Shown here: in pieces, positions 38,677 to 46,967 of the stretch
Layout of the letters: every line of letters begins with the position of its first letter
Position numbering within the stretch: the stretch's first letter is position 1
NCBI GenBank assembly: GCA_002811675.1
Contig: PDIM01010261.1
Location: forward strand, 1-56,170
DNA from: Ichthyosporea sp. XGB-2017a
Lineage: Eukaryota; Opisthokonta; Ichthyosporea
Length of the DNA stretch: 56,170 bases
Reading direction: 5' to 3'
Translations under genes and position numbers: made by a program
The notes under the pieces: generated by a model
What the model was told of the DNA's origin: nothing
The model's input: only the letters and a program-made list of their open reading frames with translations
Database searches by the model: none

Positions 38677-40060
38677 CTCGCAGGATAATTTCCTGCAGCT
38701 ACTATATGCCTGCAAGCATCATCAATGAGGTTTAGCTGCCTTTTGGAGGAGGAGGGGGGAAGGTCAAGTGCTCATTCTGTACAGTCATAATTATGGACAG
38801 TCATCTTCTAGCTTGTTTACGTTAGTAGAAAATAATTATTAGATGATTAATTCATAATTTCAGATTGGTGTGTGGGGGTTAGCTGTTGTTGATAAATTTG
38901 CGCCAAAGTGTGCTGGGCCTTTTGTTTGATGTTTGAGCTTTGGTACTTGTCACATGAAGATGGAAGGGGGAAAGGTTGTTGCATTGTTATTGTATCAAAA
39001 TGAATTTGTCCACTTGTACAAGAAACAATAATAGCAAATGGAAAGCGGAGCATGTGGCGGAGCGTGTGTTTTCCCATGAAAGTTGATTCCCCGGCCTGCA
39101 GTTCCCCACAAATCACAATCTAAAATCCTCCTCGACGTGGCCTTCAGCAATTCAGTATTATTGACATGACTTATCAACCATCATTTACTGCACCCCATGA
39201 CGCGGATGAGGGTTTGTTTATTGCCAGATGTTTTGAAGGCTAGCTGCATATCATGTTAATTTAGATAAAACGTGAAAAAAAAGCTATAAGATAAGAAAAT
39301 AAGTCCCCCCCCGCCTTCTATTTGTAATGCACGTGCGGTATTCTTTTTTGTCAAGGAAAATTTCCTTGCCCTTTTACTTGCCAGTTGACTGTAAATATTG
39401 CAGAATATTCATATAATAAGCTGCGCTGCTTGAATTGTCTGTATCGATGTATGTACCTCTCGAATCCACTACTGTAATATATATTTGATCCGCCAACCAA
39501 GAAGCTTATAATTATATCCAACACTCTTTGGCGCCTGAAAACACACCCTTTGGCGCACCGCACTGCCCCCATGCGCACATGGCTTTCAATCAGTTATTAT
39601 CGTCAAAATCGCCAAAAATGCAAAAAATAAAGCATTCACAATTCACAAGTCAATACAAAGACATTATATTGCCTCTTTGTACATACGTACTACATACATA
39701 CAATAGTCATAGATTACTCCAATACTACTCCACTACCTATTACTACACAGTACTTGTACATTTACTTGTAAATTTAGCATAGCACGTTTTAAGGTTAGCC
39801 AGCCATACAGGAAAGGACAAAAGACAAAACACAAAAATTTTCCAATGAGATCCCTGAAAAGTTAAATCTAACTCACCTCATCAGCCAATCAGCGATGGGA
39901 TAATTTGCCTTTTAATTTGAACACGAAAAAAGTACACGAGCGCGAGCCATTCATTTTAATCCTTTTAATTGTCTATATTGTTAAGTAACGATGGTGGAAT
40001 GAAGAGGGTTGATGAGCAAGATGGTGCTGTAGGGTGGAGGACAGGGGGGCCTGAAAAGGA

Positions 40061-40067
40061 TATAAAG
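40061..40067 (+). promoter_or_regulatory. TATA box of ZIP paralog 2
   Basis: TATAAAG, 98 bases upstream of the ATG at 40159. Confidence 0.55.
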
Positions 40068-40158
40068 GGGGTCCTTGTGATACAAGAGTTTAGCTTTAAG
40101 AATCTAAGGTGTGGGTAGTATAATCTTTGTTTTTGTATACATATTTTATTTATAAACA

Positions 40159-41109
40159 ATGTCTCTCTCTACTGAAGATTTGAAGTGGATTTGCTTCGCT
40201 GGTACTTTTGTTGCCGGGCTTTGCGGGCTTTTTGCCCTTGTCTTTCGCTCCTCCAGATACTCAAAACGAAGAGATATGATCTTCTCATATCTTAATGCTT
40301 TTGCGGGTGGTATCTTTCTTTCTGTGGGTCTTATGCATATGATGGTAGACTCTACTGGTGATATGGAAGAGTACATTCAGTCAGTGCACTGCCCTGAAGA
40401 CGACCCTGAATGTGATGTATACCCTGTTGGTTTTCTTATGGTTGGTGTTGGATTTTTGACTGTATTCTTTTTGGAAAAGGTAGTCTTTTCCAAGATGTAC
40501 GAAAAGGCCAAGAAGAAGACCGGGGATGTAATTCATATTCACAACCACGATGCTCCCGAAAAGACCCACAACAAGCACGATTCCAAACCATTAGCTGACA
40601 TTGAGCACTCAGGGTCGACTGAAACCACAGTCGGAGCAAACGAGGAACTTGATGACTTTGAACAACGTACTGTCGACTTGTACGCATTTGCTTTGCTTTC
40701 TGTTATCTCGGTTCATTCTCTGTTTGCTGGTCTTGGGTTGGGGATTTCTCGAAACGATAGTGACATCGTCGCGCAACTGATTGCCATTATCGCACATAAA
40801 GGCGTGGCTGCATTTTGCATTGGGTCATGTTTGGTAAAGAGTAGCGTTAGAAGCTGGGTTGCTGTTGTTTCGTTGGTTGGTTTCGCCTGCGTAACTCCTT
40901 TGGGAATTGGTGTTGGTATTGCCGCTTCTACAGCGGACAATGAAAGCGTTACGGCAGCTTCGGGGGTGCTTGTGTCCTTCTCTGCGGGTATTTTTATTTA
41001 TATTTCATCAATGTTGCTCAACGGAGAATTTTATGAGCACCAATTTAGAAAGTTCTTCATGACTCTTCTTGGATTTGCTATCATGGCTGTTGCCGCTATC
41101 TGGTCGTAA
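40159..41109 (+). CDS. ZIP family metal transporter (paralog 2)
   Basis: This 316-residue single-exon protein is nearly identical to the gene at 37584 over its first 122 residues (three differences). It is similarly close over the last 130, but strongly different in the His-rich cytoplasmic loop (HIHNHDAPEKTHNKH, about 127-141) and the acidic stretch after it. It keeps HSLFAGLGLGIS and AHKGVAAFCIGS, the same metal path as paralog 1. The pair lies head-to-head. Loop divergence suggests different regulation or metal sensing, which is inference. The 3' end converges on the elongase gene with 86 bp between stops; AATAAA occurs at about 41130. Confidence 0.9.
   Translation: MSLSTEDLKWICFAGTFVAGLCGLFALVFRSSRYSKRRDMIFSYLNAFAGGIFLSVGLMHMMVDSTGDMEEYIQSVHCPEDDPECDVYPVGFLMVGVGFLTVFFLEKVVFSKMYEKAKKKTGDVIHIHNHDAPEKTHNKHDSKPLADIEHSGSTETTVGANEELDDFEQRTVDLYAFALLSVISVHSLFAGLGLGISRNDSDIVAQLIAIIAHKGVAAFCIGSCLVKSSVRSWVAVVSLVGFACVTPLGIGVGIAASTADNESVTAASGVLVSFSAGIFIYISSMLLNGEFYEHQFRKFFMTLLGFAIMAVAAIWS
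40229..40481 (+). repeat. Near-identical patch shared with ZIP paralog 1
   Basis: This is the counterpart of 38209-38461 in opposite orientation, with two mismatches in 253 bp. Confidence 0.7.
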
Positions 41110-41195
41110 AACCAGAATGTACGTTAAAATAAATTAAGTAAAGTGTATTATAGAAATGGCGTTTTGCAATTCAATATTTAGTCATTCATAGGAGC

Positions 41196-42269
41196 TCATT
41201 CGTGCTTTTCTGATTTTGAAGATGAACGTTTGGAAGACCTGGATGACCTTAAAATAGGCATCCACAAATAAATGAATATACACCCTTCTGCAATTCCCGC
41301 GGAGGACATCCATATCCCAGTCCTGGTTTGATTAGTAAACATACACACAGTTGTCAGATAAGCAATACCAAATACAAATTGTACGATTTGTAGCTTAGTA
41401 AGGTGCTTTTTCCACCATGGCTTAATGCCTAAACGGACAAAGGATAACCATTGAAAGAAGTGTGTTAGAACGAAATTATTAAGAAAAGCAAATGGTGATT
41501 CGTAGTCCTTACCCAACGTAACAAGGGCATAATAAAAATACATGATAACATGAATCATACAGTTCATCATATCAGGTGCCCAATAGAAAATCAGGCCCTC
41601 TGTCATACCCCACCAACACAGTGGCAGCATTGTCGCATGATGGAATCCATGCACAAAGGAAATCTTTCGGCCGCGCAGTGCCATCCACACAGTGTCCATC
41701 AACTCAAAGTACTTTGACGTGTGAAACATGTAGATCCAGAACCACAAAACTCCTCTTGGTCCAGTTCCTTCAGCCGGTGCATCGCGCAAGAAATAGGGCT
41801 CTCCTCGGAGATATGCGAATAGGCCGATTGAAAAAGCCATCAGCAGCGAAAGTATCGACAGGGCAATGTTATGACCAAATTCCATACTCAAGAGAATCCC
41901 ATCCAAAATAGATCCTTCCTCCCTTTGTTCCCTCCGGCCTCTTCTGCCATTATCATTATTGATTTTGTTCACTTGTTCCATACTCTTTGCGCCTGCATAG
42001 CTGCCATTCCTTTGATTCATATATACACAAAAAAGAATATAAAAGCCCATGGTCACAAAAGGGGTGGCTGGGTGAGATAGTGGTGTAGATCCGATCTTCT
42101 ACTCTCACATGAAAACAAAGCAATCACACTAACATCAGAGCCAAAAGAAATAAGAAAAGAAAGAAAAAAGGGCATCATTACCGCTTACCCACTGAAACTT
42201 GGAAAAGAGAATTTCGTTGGATTCAATCCAACGATTTAAGGCAACTGAAACAACATCAAATACCAACAT
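41196..42269 (-). CDS. ELO: ELO family fatty acid elongase, two exons
   Basis: ELO enzymes are the condensing (3-ketoacyl-CoA synthase) enzymes of fatty acid elongation in the endoplasmic reticulum. The exons are 42189-42269 and 41196-42098, joined in phase 0 (CAGTGG|GTAAGC and GAGTAG|AAG), giving 327 residues. Exon 1 supplies the true N-terminus (MLVFDVVSVALNRWIESNEI). Exon 2 begins with KIGSTPLSHPATPFVTMG, the WxxGxTPLS-type segment of the family. Signature motifs are KYFELMDT (about 156-163), HGFHH (177-181, the catalytic His box), HVIMYFYYA (from about 210) and TKLQIVQF (from about 261). Without splicing the frame has no upstream ATG near the family start. The C-terminus is Ser/Lys-rich with a basic end. 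A loop rich in Asn/Arg (about 60-90) is unusual. Chain-length preference is not readable. Confidence 0.9.
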
Positions 42270-42762
42270 TCCACTGCACTAGCCGCCAAACGGTCACTTG
42301 CCCTGACTTACACTTTATTCCTCGCAGCTTCACGCCCACTGGGGATATCAATCGATAACACTAAATGAAGAGAATCAAAACCAAAATACAAATCCAGAAG
42401 GAACAGACAAGTGGAAGGAAGCCCCTTCACTCGGTCCTTCCACAACTGCAGCCAAAAGCCACTGTACAGCTGGCCGAGAATAATACTACAAGGCATTGTC
42501 CACGTGGGAATAATGCAAGGTACCGAGATATAATATGGTATTTTAATTATGGGAAAATTACAAAATTATAATTGCAAAATTGTCGATAATTCTAAGAGAC
42601 CGGCCCTTATAAGCTGGATTATTCAGTTTTTCTCTCCTATTTCTCACAGTTGTGCAGGTTCTTTCTTTTCTTTTGCTTATAAATGCATGGCAGAGGGAGA
42701 TAAATTAGAAAAATACAGCTGCAAAAGTACACAAGTAGATTCATTGAGGAATCTTTTGCTTT
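42270..42762. promoter_or_regulatory. Divergent intergenic region elongase / surface protein
   Basis: This 493-bp divergent spacer has the surface protein's TATA box at 42678-42683. A minus ORF here (42308-42496) ends at a GTAAGTC donor but does not join in frame to elongase exons; I treat it as chance. Confidence 0.35.
42678..42683 (+). promoter_or_regulatory. TATA box of surface protein A
   Basis: TATAAA, 85 bases upstream of the first in-frame ATG (42763). Confidence 0.5.
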
Positions 42763-44055
42763 ATGGTTTTAATTATGCAAGCCAAACAGATTCAAAGAAA
42801 TATGGTGCTTTATCGTGAGTTGATGCTTTCTTTTACCCTGTTCGGGCTCTATTTTACGAATGCAGCATTTCTTGTTAGTGGAACTCCAAATATGAATAAT
42901 GAAGTTTCATTGGGTTGGCCTTGCTCTACCAACCTGACTGCCGACAATATCACCTTCTATAACCCATCAAGTATGACAGAAATGTCGAACAACTTGGAAA
43001 TGCATTTAAATTCTCCTGGGCGAACAGACATTTTCGGGAATTGTGGTAACATAGGTACTAACACGACTATTATTTCTTTAGTTTCAGAAGCTAGCAATAA
43101 TAGCCAGCCTTATGAGGCCCAGATGGATGTGCTCAGCCTCCCCGTCGTGGATTCAGCACATGCCACCTCTGATCTTAGCATGAAGACAAATAGTTGCGGA
43201 GAAGCCTGCTATGTTAATAACAATGTGTATTACTCTTCTTCCGAGGGTAATTTATCCATCTCCATTTCAGCTAGTGACAGTGAACTTCATTTGAGTGAGT
43301 TTTATCCAATCCCTTCTTCAGCCGTGATTGCCAACAGCACAGGAAAAGGCAACAAGTTTCAGCTTATGTCGGCTATTTTAAACTCTTTAACAGTAGAAGG
43401 CTTCATGGAAGTTATTTTGGATTTGCTTCAGGTACAAAGCCCCGGATCTCTAACTATCACGACACATGAAGACTATAGTTCTGTATGGTATAGCGCGTAC
43501 ATGGTAGCAGACCCAACAGATGGATCTATTACAAAAATCAAGCACACAGGAAGAAATTCATCGACAAAAGTGTTCATCCTTATGGATAAGCCCAAATGCT
43601 ATCGAATCCTCTACACTGATGGGGCGAATACAAAAATAACTATCGGTGGGGTTCTACAAAACGTCTCTGTGGGGGCCGGAGAGCTGACAAACACCACTTG
43701 CGAGCAACCATTCCTCGAAATAGTACTTACCAGTGGCACGGTCGAGCTTGGCGATGCTTATGATGGGCCCGGCTTTGATCCTTTTCCATCAATAGATCTA
43801 ACAAAAGACTGCATTTATCCTACTCTAGAAAATATATACAATTATTTCACACCTTCCGCGATCCCTCCTTGTAGCGCACCCTGGAATCCCAATCTGAATG
43901 TGGCGATGGACATTAATGGAGTTACAGGAGAACAAACCCTCAAACGAAACAGCAAGGGAGACCCTGGTAGCACCTCGTCTTCAGGGAAATCGTTCTCTGT
44001 ATTTGTGATAAGTGGCAGTCTCAGCTTGTGGTACATGGCCACAATGATTTTGTAA
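42763..44055 (+). CDS. Predicted secreted, GPI-anchored glycoprotein A (unknown family)
   Basis: This 430-residue single-exon gene has in-frame Met codons at 1, 5, 14 and 21; a signal peptide fits best from Met21 (MLSFTLFGLYFTNAAFLVSG). The mature part carries many N-x-S/T sites and paired Cys (CSTNLTADNITFYNP, FGNCGN, SCGEACYVNN). The C-terminus is a Ser/Gly stretch then a hydrophobic tail with no basic residue after it (VFVISGSLSLWYMATMIL), typical of a GPI signal. The paralog at 45173 has about the same length and shares the motifs FYNPS, NLEM-LNS, CYRILYTDGANTK and YPTLEN. I recognise no domain. The two genes form a tandem pair on the same strand. Confidence 0.8.
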   Translation: MVLIMQAKQIQRNMVLYRELMLSFTLFGLYFTNAAFLVSGTPNMNNEVSLGWPCSTNLTADNITFYNPSSMTEMSNNLEMHLNSPGRTDIFGNCGNIGTNTTIISLVSEASNNSQPYEAQMDVLSLPVVDSAHATSDLSMKTNSCGEACYVNNNVYYSSSEGNLSISISASDSELHLSEFYPIPSSAVIANSTGKGNKFQLMSAILNSLTVEGFMEVILDLLQVQSPGSLTITTHEDYSSVWYSAYMVADPTDGSITKIKHTGRNSSTKVFILMDKPKCYRILYTDGANTKITIGGVLQNVSVGAGELTNTTCEQPFLEIVLTSGTVELGDAYDGPGFDPFPSIDLTKDCIYPTLENIYNYFTPSAIPPCSAPWNPNLNVAMDINGVTGEQTLKRNSKGDPGSTSSSGKSFSVFVISGSLSLWYMATMIL

Positions 44056-44157
44056 ACAGTAAAACAAAAGCAAATTGAAACTTAGGAAAATTAAAGCCCA
44101 CCACCAAAGACCCATCAGCACTGCATAAGCACAAAGAGCCTTTTGCGCAAAGGGCCT

Positions 44158-44830
44158 CTAGAGGGTGTATCCCACTACATAGCCAGAGCCATTAGATCTC
44201 TTTTTGTTGCTTGAACCAGATTGAGCGTCAGGAGGAGTACCAGAAGAAGGAGACTTCAGTTTCCTGTCAGTCTTACGAATTCGTCCTTCGTTGGGATCAT
44301 CACGAGCCTTACTGTCACCATATATCTGAATATTTTCTGAGACGTCTAGTAGAAATTCTACAGCCTTTGTAAGATGAGTTTCGTTTCGTCGTCGGTAGAA
44401 GTAAAATGCTTCATAAGTTTACTCCTTAGCTGATGGATAGTTCCGTCACGTTCAACAAGCTAAGAAGGGTCATCAAAATTAAAATAAAAGAAAACGAGAA
44501 ATTCTCACTAAGCAATGGGGAAAGTTGTAAGGGAGCTGGACATTTGCTAACAAGAACCTCCCTTTTCAAACTTCCTTCCTTGAGAACCGTATTTACCTCC
44601 TTTTGGAAACTATTTCTTCCAGTTCTTCACACCCCTCACAAGTCACAGGGATACTTCCAAAACGTCAGAGTATCTTTTTGTGTTCCACAGAACAGTATCT
44701 CCGACAAGGAACGTATGCCACAACGGCATCATTCCGCCACACATCGCAACTCTCTAATTTTAGATTGTTTCAGGCTTCTGAATGGTGAGAACAATTCGTT
44801 TACCTCCGCCTTATCCATTTGGGGATAAAA
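44158..44830 (-). pseudogene. Possible decayed or spliced minus-strand gene between the tandem pair
   Basis: The minus strand has several open stretches that read as protein. From the right they are MDKAEVNELFSPFRSLKQSK (ATG near 44817), WRNDAVVAYVPCRRYCSVEH, IPVTCEGCEELEEIVSKR ending at a GTAAAT donor, LVERDGTIHQLRSKL after a pyrimidine-rich acceptor, and a last stretch of about 85 codons (YEAFYFYRRRNETHLTKAVE onward) ending at the TAG at 44158-44160. The pieces are in different frames and not all junctions can be explained by introns. A plus-strand ORF of 131 codons (44433-44828) is also open here and cannot be excluded. I therefore list this as a candidate pseudogene or incompletely understood spliced gene. 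Confidence 0.3.
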
Positions 44831-45172
44831 GAACCACCAGCCTTTCCCTTTATTCTCACGCTGCTCATTGGTGGAAACACACATTTTCCTTATTTATCTG
44901 TCTTCTGATTGGTTATAATTATTCCTAAGGTCCATGTTGCACTTTTTGGTTCGCACTTCTATTATGGAGCAAGAGAGATGATGTGCCATTGGCAGGGCAT
45001 GGACTGCTTTGATAGCACCCTATGCGCAAGTATAAAAGTGAATGGAACTTCTCTTGCATCCTCAGTTCATTTAACAATTTTATTAAGTCCAAATCAGTAG
45101 CAAAAAAAAAGAAACAAATCACCAACGATCTTCTTCATCCAGAGTAAATCGTTGATTCCACTAATTATAAGT
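44831..45172. promoter_or_regulatory. Promoter region of surface protein B
   Basis: Three ATTGG/CCAAT-type elements (CTCATTGGTGG near 44867, CTGATTGGTTA near 44906, GCCATTGGCAG near 44987) precede a TATAAAAG at 45031-45038, about 135 bases before the ATG. The arrangement resembles a classical CCAAT/TATA promoter. Confidence 0.45.
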
Positions 45173-46390
45173 ATGTATCTCTCAAGTAAGTCATTGTTGT
45201 TTTTTGTTCTCTCGGGGCTCGTAGCTATTGCGTCTGTACTTGCTGCTCCTCAAAATGAAGGCGCAGTCAATGTCGGGTCTTCATCCTGCTCTACAGTCCT
45301 TACTGCACAGAATTATACCTTTTACAACCCGTCGAATACGCAAGCAGTATTGACCAACTTGGAAATGTATTTGAATTCCACCGGATCTACATTTGTTCAA
45401 GGGGATTGCGGAAACATGGACAATACAACTATCATTTCCAAGGTCGCGCAAACCAGTGACAGTATCCAGCCCTATCAAGTCGAGATGAATGTGTTTAAGA
45501 CAGCCACTCCCAGTCAGACATATCCCATCTCTGACCTGATTATGAAGACGAGTGATTGCGGGGAAACATGCTATGTTAATAACAAAGTGTTCACAGGTTC
45601 TAACGGCAATGTATCTATTTCAATGTCAGCTAGCAACAGTGAGTTTATTTGGCATAACTTCTATTCCATGTCTTCTCATATGATCGCTAAAAGCACAGGA
45701 AAGGGCAACAAGTTCAACCTTGGGCAGACCAGCTTAAATTCCTTGACTGCTGAAGGGTTCAAGGAGGTTGTTTTGGACCAAGTTAAAGTACCCATCGCTG
45801 CGTCCATTGCTGTCGCCACTGACGAGGATAATAGCTCTGTATCGTGTGGGAAAGTCACGCTGTCACAAATTGAAGGATTCATCTCAACCGTGAAGCAAAC
45901 CGGAAGAAACACTTCCACCAATATGGCCATCACTACACTCGAAAACAAGCGCTGCTATAGAATTCTCTACACTGATGGAGCAAACACAAAAGTAACCATT
46001 AATGGAATTCAGCAAACCGTGTCGGTCGGTGCTGGTGAGGTTAAAGATAGCAATTGTACGCTCCCATTCCTTGAAATAGAAATTGTCAGTGGTACTGTTG
46101 ACCTTTACTACGAACAATCGACCTTTCCAGACCCATCAACAGAGTCCTGTCTTTATCCCACTTTGGAAAATCTTTCCAATCTCTCTCCCAACGCCATCCC
46201 CCCTTGCTCGGCGGCAGCTTCCAATCTTCCCAGCCTCACTGCAGACACGGACATTAATGAACTGACGGGGAAACAGACACCAAAGGGCAAGGGAGACCCC
46301 AACAGCGCCTCATCCGCACAGGGAGCCTCCTCTTTGGTTATGCTTTGTGTGAGTCTTTGTATCTCATACATTGGTACAATGATGCTGTAA
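45173..46390 (+). CDS. Predicted secreted, GPI-anchored glycoprotein B (paralog of A)
   Basis: The open frame reaches 45152 only via TTG; the ATG at 45173 gives 405 residues and a textbook signal peptide (MYLSSKSLLFFVLSGLVAIA, cleavage near SVLAA-P). The mature protein parallels A throughout: CSTVLTAQNYTFYNPSN, a DCGN motif, DCGETCYVNNKV, KSTGKGNKF, TGRNTSTNM, CYRILYTDGANTKVT, VSVGAGEV and CLYPTLENL. Several Cys are shared, suggesting conserved disulphides. It ends with GDPNSASSAQGASS and a hydrophobic tail (LVMLCVSLCISYIGTMML), a GPI signal. Function is unknown; a cell-wall or surface coat role is inference. An AATAAA-like ACTAATAAAAG follows near 46494. Confidence 0.8.
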   Translation: MYLSSKSLLFFVLSGLVAIASVLAAPQNEGAVNVGSSSCSTVLTAQNYTFYNPSNTQAVLTNLEMYLNSTGSTFVQGDCGNMDNTTIISKVAQTSDSIQPYQVEMNVFKTATPSQTYPISDLIMKTSDCGETCYVNNKVFTGSNGNVSISMSASNSEFIWHNFYSMSSHMIAKSTGKGNKFNLGQTSLNSLTAEGFKEVVLDQVKVPIAASIAVATDEDNSSVSCGKVTLSQIEGFISTVKQTGRNTSTNMAITTLENKRCYRILYTDGANTKVTINGIQQTVSVGAGEVKDSNCTLPFLEIEIVSGTVDLYYEQSTFPDPSTESCLYPTLENLSNLSPNAIPPCSAAASNLPSLTADTDINELTGKQTPKGKGDPNSASSAQGASSLVMLCVSLCISYIGTMML

Positions 46391-46646
46391 GAAAGCGCTC
46401 TAGTCCCTTTCACTTCTCTCTCTTGTCTTCTCTCCAGGTCTCATTGTGTAGGATTCAAAGTAATTTGATATGAGATACCATCAACTGTCAACAACTAATA
46501 AAAGACTTCAAACAAATATACAAATACAAAAAAGAAAAGAAACCTGAATTCCCAAATTTCCAGCAGTAACCACTTTCATAATTAAAAAAGATTAAAATAA
46601 ACTATGAGAAAATTTCATACAACTTTTTCTTTTTTTTTTCTTTTCT

Positions 46647-46735
<89 letters not shown>

Positions 46736-46967
46736 TTTGATTTGTTGATTTGTTTCCCTTTCTTTTCTTTTCTTCTGTTTTGTGTGGTTTGAAAGAGTTT
46801 TTGATTTTAAAAAGGGGGATTTGGGGAAAGGGGGATTGTTTATATGTTATTTAAAAAGAACGAAAGGAAAGCAAACCAACCATAACAACAAGAAAAATCA
46901 AAAGGAGATAGGAAAGGAGAGGCCTTGTGCGACGTAGCGTTATTCCAAGTGTACCCGAACAAGAAGG
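46391..46967. other. Intergenic region with 87-base poly-T tract
   Basis: This region holds the 3' UTR of surface protein B, a long T homopolymer (46648-46734, entered separately), pyrimidine-rich sequence to about 46800 and the promoter of the Doa10 gene. No gene was seen. Confidence 0.45.
46648..46734. repeat. Poly-T homopolymer of 87 bases
   Basis: An uninterrupted run of 87 T preceded by shorter T/C runs. It equals a poly-A on the minus strand, possibly the tail of a retroposed sequence, but no coding or element sequence is recognisable on its 5' side (46735 onward). Exact length in assemblies is unreliable. Confidence 0.8.

Larger units (their letters stand above)
38532..40158. promoter_or_regulatory. 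Shared divergent region of the ZIP pair
   Basis: This 1.6-kb region lies between the two head-to-head ZIP genes. No coding gene is seen. Each end carries a TATA box (entered separately). The middle is AT-rich with simple repeats, including TACTACATACATACAAT near 39687. Confidence 0.45.

Noticed and set aside
42308-42496. Possible extra first exon of the elongase
   Set aside because: It ends at a good donor, but joining it to the next exon gives a stop. The ATG at 42269 already gives a full-length elongase.
44433-44828. 131-codon plus-strand ORF between the GPI-protein genes
   Set aside because: No domain, and it overlaps minus-strand stretches that look more protein-like. Kept only as an alternative in the pseudogene entry.
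46604-46792. Poly-Phe ORF
   Set aside because: Direct translation of the poly-T homopolymer.
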